NCBI GenBank assembly: GCA_011389575.1
Contig: JAABUB010000024.1
Span: 1-40,243 of the forward strand
Direction of reading: 5' to 3'
Length of the DNA: 40,243 nt
Origin: Desulfotignum sp.
Lineage (GTDB): Bacteria > Desulfobacterota > Desulfobacteria > Desulfobacterales > Desulfobacteraceae
Positions 6,752 through 13,297 of this stretch are shown here, one piece after another. The notes beneath the pieces were generated by a model. That model searched no databases and was not told where the DNA came from. It saw only the letters and a list, made by a program, of their open reading frames with translations. A program made the position numbers and the translations under genes. Positions within the stretch are counted from its first letter, which is position 1, and each line of letters opens with the position of its first letter.

Positions 6752-7582
6752 TCACAGGGTATCCATCAATTTTCCCAACCGTTCCAGATGCTGTTTTTCC
6801 TCATCTGCGATACCATGAACAATGGCTGCGGAATCGGCGTTTTTCATGCGTGCCCCCACCCGCTGATACAGGTCCAGGGCCTGGGCTTCAATGGACATGG
6901 CCAGAGATATCACCTCGGTTTCCACAGACAGATCCGGGTCAAACAGTTCCAGGTACTGGTCGGTGGTCAATCCCCCTTCCCCGGCTGAAGTCTCCACCAT
7001 GGCATCAAACTGTTCCCGTGACACAGCAGCATCAGCCATCCGGGCATAGGCATCAAAAATCGCATCCTGGTGTTTGACCTCAATGGCAGCCAGTTTCTCA
7101 AACAGTTCCAGCACCGCTCTGGTCCGGGCCTTGTCAGCCATATCCAGATAGAACCGGTGCAACCCCTGTTCCAGTGAATAGGCCACCTTGAGAAAGTCCT
7201 GCGGGGATTTACTGCCGTCAAACAGGTCCATGCCGAGTGTCTGGGGCCCCACAGCAGTCTTGCCCTCCCAGGCCTTGATGCCGCCTGATACATTATACAC
7301 CTGTGTGAAACCTTTGCCTGACAGCATCTGGGCAGCCACCCGGCTGCGCCCGCCGACCGCTCAGTAAACCAGGGTGGGTTTGCCCGGATCCAGTTCAGAC
7401 ATCCGGTCTGAAAGTTGCGGCAAAGGTATGAGCACAGCCCCGGGGATGTGGCTTGCCTGATACTCGGAGGGCTGGCGCACATCCAGTATGGTGATATCCT
7501 CAGGCGAATGGTCTGATATCATCTTCCGGGTTTCGTTGTAATCTTTGGATTGTACCGGAGTCAAAAACTGCATCCATTTCAT
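6752..7582 (-). CDS. predicted selenocysteine rhodanese fused to a ferritin-like (rubrerythrin-type) domain
   Basis: Read through an in-frame TGA at 7361-7363, this is one gene of 276 residues. Residues 1-105 are a rhodanese: ITILDVRQPSEYQASHIPGA, then PTLVY-U-AVGGRSRVAAQ, then VYNVSGGIKAWEG. The UGA (residue 74) falls exactly at the catalytic cysteine, so selenocysteine is the simplest reading. Residues 125-276 are a four-helix ferritin-like domain with diiron-type motifs (SLEQGLHRFY, AAIEVKHQD, SIEAQALDLY, ADEEKQHLE). The frame resumes with intact homology directly after the UGA, and a SECIS-like hairpin follows at 9 bases. The ATG overlaps the nitroreductase stop (ATGA). A sulfurtransferase or selenopersulfide peroxidase-like role is possible but unproven. 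Without selenocysteine insertion it would be two broken pieces (7364-7582 and a headless rest). Confidence 0.85.
7330..7351 (-). promoter_or_regulatory. candidate bacterial SECIS element
   Basis: In the mRNA a hairpin starts 9 bases after the UGA: eight base pairs with one bulged C, closed by a GGGU tetraloop. The apical G-G-U falls 21-23 bases after the UGA, close to its place in E. coli fdhF, where SelB recognises a GGU in the loop and a bulged base. It lies wholly inside the coding region, as bacterial SECIS elements do. Confidence 0.68.
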
Positions 7583-9087
7583 GGCATAGTTCCTTTCTTT
7601 TTCACAGGACCTGCCGCCACAGCGTAGAGCAGGACACTGCCGGTTTTCAAGGCCAGAAGTTCTGCTGCTTCTGTGTCATACATGGCACCGACACCACAGC
7701 ACCCCAGATCGAACGCTTCTGCTGCAAGGTAAATACGCTGGCCTGCCCTGCCCGCATGCATCATAACATGCCTGTATCCCCGGGATCCCAATGCCGATTC
7801 CACCGCACCAAGATCCGCCAGAAACAAAAAATTCACAGAAGCCCGGCTGATCCAGGCCTGATCCAGGCAGACCCGGGCCAGCGCATTTGCCAGGCTGCCT
7901 GAGTGCATGCACTCCAATTGGGACCCATTCGGAGATAAGGTGTACAATCCGTCTGCCAGACCTTCCAGGTTCTGACAGATCATTGCCGGCACAAGAAAGT
8001 TTTTTGCTGCTGCACCTGTCTCTTCAGGGATATGGTCGGAGAAAATGCCTGAAAAAATCTGCCTGAAAAAGGCCGCCCACACAGCACCGGGCAGTTCATG
8101 TTTACTAAAATTGCGGCGGGACCGCCTGTTTGTAACTGCATTGCGAAAAGATACCTCAGGACAAAAATCAGATGCCGGCAGGGGTATAATCTCTGAAGGG
8201 CGGTGCTGAAAAACCCGGGGGATTTCATCCGGCACCCGGGATTGCACAACAAAGGACCCTGTCTTGAACGCTTTTTCCAATATCTCATACCGGACAGGGG
8301 CAAATGGTTCCGGCACCGGTCTGACAGGCTGAGACGGTTGTGTATCAGCCCCATCTTCCCGGACATTACCTGAACCCAGAAAAAGGCAAGCCAGAGGAAC
8401 TTCGCAGGAAACATCCAGATCCAGGCCCTTTAGCAGCTGCTGGTCATCAAAATCATACCCTGCCCCGGCACCAATGTCTTCTGCCCTGGCTGCAAGCATC
8501 ACTGATTCAGCCAGATGGCCGGCATCTAAGAGCAGATACCTGAAGGCCCTTTCTCTGTATTTCCAGGCAGAATGATAAAAAACACCTGTGATAACCAGGT
8601 ATGCCCCGGCAGGGGTCGGGGCCGGCAGTATTTTTTTCATGTCCAGGGGCCGGGTGTTGATTTTGCCCAGCAGGCCCTGAACCGTATCACAATAATACAA
8701 CCCTGTCTCAATATCAGGAATATCCGTAACCGAAAGGTACAACTGGCAGGGGTAAAGACCGCCGGCTGAAGGCACGCTGCGAAACAAAATTCCCCGGGAT
8801 CTGTCCGCAAGGGTTACCCCGTAGCACAGGGACAAAATTCTGCAGATCTTTTTGAAATCCACCCGGCTGATATCTGACGGTTCCCGGTCCAGGGCATCAC
8901 AAACAGACAGTTCAGAACCAGCCATATCCCGGACCATCTGTGTCTCATTCAGAAATTCATAACGCTTGAAAGGCTGCGGATATCTGCTGAAATCCAGAGA
9001 ATGGGGAGAAATCCGGTGGCGCACATGGCAGGTTCGGGCATGGTATCGGGTTGCAGAAACAAGCTGGTCTGTGTCAGAATTGTCCAT
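7579..9087 (-). CDS. tandem nitroreductase-fold protein, SagB/ThcOx type
   Basis: About 502 residues containing two nitroreductase-like halves. The start ATRYHARTCHVRHR...YPQPFKRY is the usual opening of SagB-type dehydrogenase-family proteins. The first half contains RSVPSAGGLYPCQLYL and a DAGHLAESVMLAA segment; the second repeats the plan with RSRRNFSK and HAGRAGQRIYLAAEAFDLG. The family binds FMN. No cyclodehydratase or precursor-peptide gene is nearby, so peptide-azoline oxidation is unlikely and a redox role in this operon is more plausible. Start set at ATG 9087, after AGGGG; an ATG at 9111 would add 8 residues but has no ribosome-binding site. Stop overlaps the next start by 4 bases. 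Confidence 0.75.
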   Translation of the reverse strand: MDNSDTDQLVSATRYHARTCHVRHRISPHSLDFSRYPQPFKRYEFLNETQMVRDMAGSELSVCDALDREPSDISRVDFKKICRILSLCYGVTLADRSRGILFRSVPSAGGLYPCQLYLSVTDIPDIETGLYYCDTVQGLLGKINTRPLDMKKILPAPTPAGAYLVITGVFYHSAWKYRERAFRYLLLDAGHLAESVMLAARAEDIGAGAGYDFDDQQLLKGLDLDVSCEVPLACLFLGSGNVREDGADTQPSQPVRPVPEPFAPVRYEILEKAFKTGSFVVQSRVPDEIPRVFQHRPSEIIPLPASDFCPEVSFRNAVTNRRSRRNFSKHELPGAVWAAFFRQIFSGIFSDHIPEETGAAAKNFLVPAMICQNLEGLADGLYTLSPNGSQLECMHSGSLANALARVCLDQAWISRASVNFLFLADLGAVESALGSRGYRHVMMHAGRAGQRIYLAAEAFDLGCCGVGAMYDTEAAELLALKTGSVLLYAVAAGPVKKKGTMP

Positions 9088-9125
9088 CCGGATCTTTACC
9101 CCTCTGTGCATAATTTTGAAAAAAC

Positions 9126-9143
9126 CAGGTGCTGCAGCACCTG
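9126..9143 (-). terminator. hairpin plus T-run between zinc-ribbon and nitroreductase genes
   Basis: A perfect 18-base palindrome (CAGGTGCTGCAGCACCTG) is followed on the minus strand by GTTTTTTC, a good intrinsic terminator. It lies 10 bases after the zinc-ribbon stop and before the nitroreductase start, so it would either end the first transcript or attenuate expression of the downstream five genes. Confidence 0.72.
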
Positions 9144-9153
9144 TACTCAGACC

Positions 9154-9339
9154 TTAATTTTTGTGAGAATGGTCATCTTCCTGAACATCGGCTTCCATGG
9201 TCGTCATGCATTCATGGCATTCCATCTCAATGTTGGGCACATCACCATATCTTTTTTTGAGTTCTTCTTCAGACAGATGGGTGGTACCGCTGCATCCGCA
9301 CTGGGGGCAGGATGTTTTTATCCGGTATTTTTTGCTCAT
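9154..9339 (-). CDS. small zinc-ribbon protein
   Basis: A 61-residue protein with Cys11-x2-Cys14 (SCPQCGCSG) and Cys41-x2-Cys44 (MECHECMTT), the layout of a zinc ribbon or rubredoxin-like knuckle pair; the tail DVQEDDHSHKN is His/Asp-rich. I do not recognise a family. Start chosen at ATG 9339, 6 bases after AAAGGAG; the open frame extends further upstream across the neighbouring gene but that part is not credible. It follows the rubredoxin-like gene by 16 bases and is probably co-transcribed with it. Confidence 0.72.
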   Translation of the reverse strand: MSKKYRIKTSCPQCGCSGTTHLSEEELKKRYGDVPNIEMECHECMTTMEADVQEDDHSHKN

Positions 9340-9355
9340 CTTGTACTCCTTTGCA

Positions 9356-9520
9356 TCAGTCATTTCCTGTGATTCGTGGATCAGATGGTTTTCCTGCACA
9401 ATCGGGCGTATAGCAGGAATTGTCCACAAAAGAACACTCTTTTTTGCAGCTCGGGCATTTTTCCGGCGGGGTATCCGCCTCAAAAGTATATCCGCATTGG
9501 TCACAAATCCAGCTGGTCAT
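9356..9520 (-). CDS. rubredoxin-like protein
   Basis: A 54-residue protein with two CxxC knuckles, Cys6-x2-Cys9 (WICDQCGYTFEA) and Cys22-x2-Cys25 (PPEKCPSCKKEC), as in the small rubredoxin-like domains that end rubrerythrins. Three more cysteines follow (Cys29, Cys36, Cys41), which ordinary rubredoxins lack. It probably binds one iron or zinc and acts as electron carrier to peroxidases such as the rubrerythrin at the end of this run. Start at ATG 9520 because AAAGGAGG lies 5 bases ahead. First gene of the minus-strand stress cluster. Confidence 0.82.
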   Translation of the reverse strand: MTSWICDQCGYTFEADTPPEKCPSCKKECSFVDNSCYTPDCAGKPSDPRITGND

Positions 9521-9648
9521 GGCAGCCTCCTTTGGTTGTTGTGGGTACATTTATTTTGTTTTTTTTTTTATCATCCACAGGTGATAACCAAATATAATCT
9601 GATCAAAAAAACAAAAGCAAAAAAACATAATCAATAGATAATAAAATA

Positions 9649-9664
9649 ATCAAAAAACGTGCCA
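9649..9664 (-). promoter_or_regulatory. sigma54-like element upstream of the rubredoxin-like gene
   Basis: The minus strand reads TGGCACG-N4-TTGAT. This matches the -24 box and the spacing of the sigma54 consensus TGGCACG-N4-TTGCA, but the C of the -12 GC is an A. It lies about 130 bases ahead of the first gene of the stress operon, and the stretch between (9521-9648) is very AT-rich. The mismatch makes this only a candidate. Confidence 0.3.
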
Positions 9665-9856
9665 TGGGCAAATTTTTCCCGGAATTTCCCACATATTCCT
9701 GAAAGATGAGCCAGACAGCGCGCCGGGTCAAGAAGAAAAGCGTTCATCAAAGTGCTTATGCAGGAAACAGAATCTTTTTTTCATATAATACCACAAGTGC
9801 GGCTCCGGGCAAACCCAATTCTTTTGCAGAACAATACCAAACAATGAATTAGACGA

Positions 9857-9900
9857 GCGGTTTGGTAAGAATTGCCCAGGCGGTTTGTTAAGAATTGCAC
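9857..9900 (+). repeat. two 21-base direct repeats upstream of the solenoid gene
   Basis: GCGGTTTGGTAAGAATTGCCC (one base short of it: 9857-9876 shown to its last C at 9877) and GCGGTTTGTTAAGAATTGCAC (9880-9900) differ at two positions and are spaced 23 bases, about two helical turns, as expected for adjacent binding sites of one regulator. They lie 110-155 bases before the solenoid gene. In the rest of 9521-10011 I see AT-rich sequence and one doubtful 48-codon frame (9706-9852), but no convincing gene. Confidence 0.5.
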
Positions 9901-10011
9901 ATTCATATCTTCTGTGATATGGCATGGTCATCAACCAGCAATAAATTGGCATTGCATGCCTGAACATCTGTTCACAGATATTGACCAAATCACCAATAAA
10001 GGAGAAAAATC

Positions 10012-11931
10012 ATGGGACTCAAAGAAGAACTCGAAGAAAAAGCAGAGGAATGTGATGCACCCGAAGAGTACATTGCCGTGGCCAAAGAGATCGTGGACGG
10101 CCTGTCTGACAAGGAATGGGCTGCCGAACTGCTCGAAGAGGGAGCAGAGTGGGCGGAAACCTGGGAAGATGCCGTAACCTATGCCAAGGCCTGCCAGGAT
10201 ATCCTGGGGGACGAAGAAGCAGCTGCGGCCCATCTGGATGCAGGCAAAAACCTGTGCACCTCTGTGGAGGATTTTCTGGGCCTGGGAGCTGCTGCCCTGG
10301 AGATCAACCAGAAAGAGGCTGCCACGGAAATTTACAATGCTGCAGCCACAAAATGCGTTAAAACGTCTGATTTTCTGGAACTGAGCAAAAGTATTTCCAA
10401 GGACCTCAATGATCAGGATCTGGCGGAAAAAACCGTTGAAAAAGCCTTTGAAAAATGCAGTAAACCCCAGGATTTTGTGGAATTTGCCAAGTCGGTTCTG
10501 GACATGTTTGAAGACAAGGACCGTGCCAGGGCGGTGTATACCAAGGCCATGGAAAAAGCATCCACAGCAGATGATTTTGACCTTCTTGCCGCCGGTGCGG
10601 TCAAAGACCTTGAAGACAAGGAACTGGCCCGGAAGATCTATGAAAAAGCCCTGGACTCTCTTACATCGGGTAACGAACTGCTCAAATTTGCAGAAACCGT
10701 CAATGAAAAACTCGATGACAAGGCTTTTGTAAAGTCCATTTACAAAAAGGCGGAATCTGTTTACACCGAATTTCCAGATTACCTGAAACTGGGAAAGGCA
10801 GCATTCGAGGTCACCGGGGATGCCCAATTCGCCTCTGAAATATTCCAGACAGCCGCTGCCACCAATCCTGCCTGCAGCCAGCTGGTGGATCTGGCCCTGG
10901 CCATGGCAAAGGACCTCAAGGATAAGGATGCGGCCATTGCGGTGCTCAAGCAGGCCCAGGGAGCGGTGAAAAGCAATGCTGATTTTATCAAAACCGCCAA
11001 GGCCATCCAGGAGATTGTCACTGATGACAAGGAATGGACAGATGCCATCACCTTTCAGCTGGAAAAACGCGAAGAGTTCAAAGACCTGTATGCAGATTTC
11101 ATCAACAGAGAACAGGAAACCAGAACCTGTGCCACCAAACGGGCACTGGCCCATGAAATTGTTGAAAAAACCGGGGACACCTATTACGGGGCCAAAATTT
11201 ACAGACAGGCCCAGGAACTGACCCGCAACTTCAATGATTTTATCAAGCTGGCATTGTGTATTCATGATGATCTGGAAGATGAAGCATGGGTAAAAGATAT
11301 TTATACCATGCTTCTGGAAAAGTGTGTAAGTCTGAGCCACTACACCGAACTTACCGATGCCATTGCCGCCACCCTCAAGGATGAAGAATGGATCCGCAAT
11401 ATCTATAAGGATATTGAAACAAAAAGCACTGAAAACAGCGATTTTGTGAGAGTGGCTGCCATTGTTGTTAAAAAGCTCAATGACAAAGCCTGGGCCGCGG
11501 ACCTGCTCCAAAAAGCGGAAAACAGCTGCAAAACCATGTATGATTATACCTTTGTGGCAGGGGCGTTTCTCCGGCTGCTGGGGGACCGGGAAAAAGCAGG
11601 CGCCCTGTTTGAGGCAGCAGAAGCCAACTGCACCGACCAAAAATCTTATGCGCAGCTGATAACCCTGGTGCAGGGCCAGACCACTGACACCTCCTTTGTG
11701 AGCCGCATTCTGATTTCAGCCAAACAAAAACTCACCGGGTTCGAAGACATGCTGTTTCTGGCCCAGACCGCCCTGATTCAGCTCCAGGACACAGAGCTGG
11801 CTGCCCAGCTTTACACCCTGGCCGAAGAAAAAGCCAGTGACACCCGCCAGTTGTCCCGCCTGGCAACCAGTCTGGAAAACCGGATGGATGACAGTGCATG
11901 GGCATCCAGGGTATTGCGCAAGATATCCTGA
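10012..11931 (+). CDS. large alpha-solenoid (TPR-like) repeat protein, unknown function
   Basis: A 639-residue acidic protein built almost entirely of about 18 helical-hairpin repeats of 33-36 residues. The unit reads roughly D-[FY]-hh-hA--h---h-D---A--[IL]Y--A, for example DFVEFAKSVLDMFEDKDRA, DFDLLAAGAVKDLEDKELA and DFIKLALCIHDDLEDEAW. A cysteine or serine recurs near the end of many units. There is no signal peptide, membrane helix or catalytic domain, so it is a cytoplasmic scaffold or binding protein. It begins with AAAGGAG 7 bases before the ATG and appears to be transcribed alone. I recognise no named family; TPR and Sel1 are the nearest folds. Confidence 0.85.
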   Translation: MGLKEELEEKAEECDAPEEYIAVAKEIVDGLSDKEWAAELLEEGAEWAETWEDAVTYAKACQDILGDEEAAAAHLDAGKNLCTSVEDFLGLGAAALEINQKEAATEIYNAAATKCVKTSDFLELSKSISKDLNDQDLAEKTVEKAFEKCSKPQDFVEFAKSVLDMFEDKDRARAVYTKAMEKASTADDFDLLAAGAVKDLEDKELARKIYEKALDSLTSGNELLKFAETVNEKLDDKAFVKSIYKKAESVYTEFPDYLKLGKAAFEVTGDAQFASEIFQTAAATNPACSQLVDLALAMAKDLKDKDAAIAVLKQAQGAVKSNADFIKTAKAIQEIVTDDKEWTDAITFQLEKREEFKDLYADFINREQETRTCATKRALAHEIVEKTGDTYYGAKIYRQAQELTRNFNDFIKLALCIHDDLEDEAWVKDIYTMLLEKCVSLSHYTELTDAIAATLKDEEWIRNIYKDIETKSTENSDFVRVAAIVVKKLNDKAWAADLLQKAENSCKTMYDYTFVAGAFLRLLGDREKAGALFEAAEANCTDQKSYAQLITLVQGQTTDTSFVSRILISAKQKLTGFEDMLFLAQTALIQLQDTELAAQLYTLAEEKASDTRQLSRLATSLENRMDDSAWASRVLRKIS

Positions 11932-11992
11932 TTGCAGCAGGATAAAGAAACCGGACCAATGAAACCCCGGCAGATGGGCCCGGTGACAGCCG

Positions 11993-12151
11993 GTGCCCAT
12001 CACAGATATAGACGATCGGACGGCCCTGGCCCTGCTGGTCAACCAGATCGCGGAAGTCAGGGCTGTCAACGATCACTGCATTGCCCGCATCCGGCTTTTT
12101 CTGGCCGAAGGCAGTCTGCTGCAGCGCAGGGGCGTTACTTTACAATATTAA
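11993..12151 (+). pseudogene. short tail-like open frame, possible gene remnant
   Basis: A 52-codon frame (GTG at 11993, TAA at 12149) encodes DDRTALALLVNQIAEVRAV and ARIRLFLAEGSLLQRRGV, which looks like a real helical C-terminus rather than noise. The ribosome-binding site is poor, and a +1 shift of the frame would join it to an upstream ATG at 11959. Its stop overlaps the stop of the convergent gene by 4 bases. I do not recognise the family. It may be another leftover tail, like those at 2002, 18179 and 19711. Confidence 0.3.
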
Positions 12152-12993
12152 GACCCGGTCATGAACATATAAGTAACCACCCCTGCAACCGCCAGCCAGA
12201 TATTGGTGATATTGCTCACCGTGATATTGAGCATGGCTGCCAGGTATTTCCCGCGGCTTAGCAGGGCCAGACAACTTTTAAACTCCGGCCAGCTCGACAA
12301 AGTGGCCAGCACAAAAAATCCGATTACCCCTTTGGGGGCACGGCTTTGTTCAGAGGCAAAGCTTACCACAGGATCAAGAAAATATCCGGAAAAAATCAAC
12401 ACGGCAACCGCTGGAATTATGGACCATCTGGCAATAACAGCATCTTCCATAGATTGTTCAGCCGACTCCGGGGGCCGTTTAATAAACAATATCCCTGTTA
12501 TACCCATCCCTGCCGCCACCCAGTAAATATGGTGCGGAATGGATATGGTATAAAAGGAAACGGCAAGCCCCGCGGTCAGCACAATACATGTCAGGCTGTA
12601 CTGCCAGTTGGTTTTCATGGTTTTGAAAAATACCCGGCATACCAGTGCGGCAGCCATGAGCAGAACCGGGTTCATGAAATTCGATCCCAGGGGGGTGCTT
12701 GCGGCAAACAGCACATCCCCCGCAACCAGGCCGACAATAAGACAGACAAGCTCAGGACCGTTGGTGATGAACCCGGTTATCGTACCCAGCCCTTTAACCT
12801 TTTTGAGCGTCTCTATGATGACCTCTATGGACAATCCGATAAAAATCATCACCAGAACTACCCCGCCGGCTGCAATAAAAGATTTGTTGAAGTCTCCATT
12901 GAACAGCAGAGAACAGGTACAAAAAAATACAACAACCAGAAGCCAGCACAGCATGTCTATCCGGCCTATGGAATTTACCAGAAAATATTTCAC
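12148..12993 (-). CDS. membrane protein with degenerate cation/Ca2+ exchanger (CaCA) repeats
   Basis: About 281 residues with some nine to ten hydrophobic helices and a two-fold plan. The first half carries GFITNGPELVC followed by TPLGSNFMNP; the second half carries LATLSSWPEFKS followed by NITVSNITNI. These line up with the alpha-repeats of Na+/Ca2+ exchanger-type proteins (xSxPE and GSN-x2-N), but the first Ser is changed (NGPE, SWPE) and the second GSN is TVSN, so ion specificity is uncertain. I favour GTG at 12993 as start because AAGGAG lies 4 bases upstream. It has its own promoter. Confidence 0.68.
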   Translation of the reverse strand: MKYFLVNSIGRIDMLCWLLVVVFFCTCSLLFNGDFNKSFIAAGGVVLVMIFIGLSIEVIIETLKKVKGLGTITGFITNGPELVCLIVGLVAGDVLFAASTPLGSNFMNPVLLMAAALVCRVFFKTMKTNWQYSLTCIVLTAGLAVSFYTISIPHHIYWVAAGMGITGILFIKRPPESAEQSMEDAVIARWSIIPAVAVLIFSGYFLDPVVSFASEQSRAPKGVIGFFVLATLSSWPEFKSCLALLSRGKYLAAMLNITVSNITNIWLAVAGVVTYMFMTGS

Positions 12994-13060
12994 TTTTCTC
13001 CTTTTATGGAACATCCTCAATAAGATTGCATGATTTGCCTTTTGATGGGCTTGCTGGCGC

Positions 13061-13089
13061 AGTATAAAAAATCATGCATTATATGGCAA
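13061..13089 (-). promoter_or_regulatory. promoter of the exchanger-like gene
   Basis: On the minus strand TTGCCA (13084-13089), a 17-base spacer and TATACT (13061-13066) form a near-consensus sigma70-type promoter about 70 bases ahead of the GTG start. No operator is evident. Confidence 0.55.
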
Positions 13090-13160
13090 ATACTAAAATG
13101 GAAATGCATATTACAGCCATATGGTTATTGAATAAATCCTGCTGTCAGGATAAGATCTGT

Positions 13161-13257
13161 AATAACACCCATGCCCTGACGTGCGGAACAAAATATGAAA
13201 GCTGTTAGCTTTTAGGTAAGTACTGATGGCTGAGGGCTGACGGCTTTCATATAAACC
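13161..13257. repeat. 97-bp intergenic repeat, copy 1
   Basis: Matches the segment at 25680-25776 at 79 of 97 positions without gaps. The outer parts are nearly identical, for example AATAACACCCATG at one end and GCTGACGGCTTTCATATAAA at the other, while the centre, rich in GTTAGCTTTTAG-type heptamers, varies. A 10-bp inverted repeat ATATGAAAGC/GCTTTCATAT brackets the variable centre. It sits 40 bases ahead of the 1023-residue gene. Small non-autonomous mobile element or REP-like repeat. Confidence 0.72.
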
Positions 13258-13297
13258 GTTTGTTTAATACGCAACACACAAATTTTCAGGAATATTT

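Noticed and set aside
7361-7363. TGA as an ordinary nonsense mutation splitting a rhodanese gene
   Set aside because: Homology continues without a shift on both sides, the codon is exactly the catalytic cysteine, and a SECIS-like hairpin follows at the right distance. Selenocysteine explains all three.
9706-9852. A 48-codon plus-strand frame beginning MSQTARRVKKKS
   Set aside because: No proper ribosome-binding site, no recognisable motif, and AT-rich surroundings; kept only as a note.
9857-9877. Sigma54 promoter in the direct repeat (TTGG...TTGC)
   Set aside because: The distance between GG and GC is 8 bases instead of 10.
9931-11640. Minus-strand open frame of about 570 codons opposite the solenoid gene
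   Set aside because: Phe/Gly-rich translation typical of an antisense shadow; the plus strand has regular helical repeats and a strong ribosome-binding site.
13201-13260. Heptamer-rich GTTAGCTTTTAG stretch as a CRISPR array or tandem repeat locus
   Set aside because: There are no evenly spaced identical repeats with unique spacers; it is the variable centre of the 97-bp repeat.
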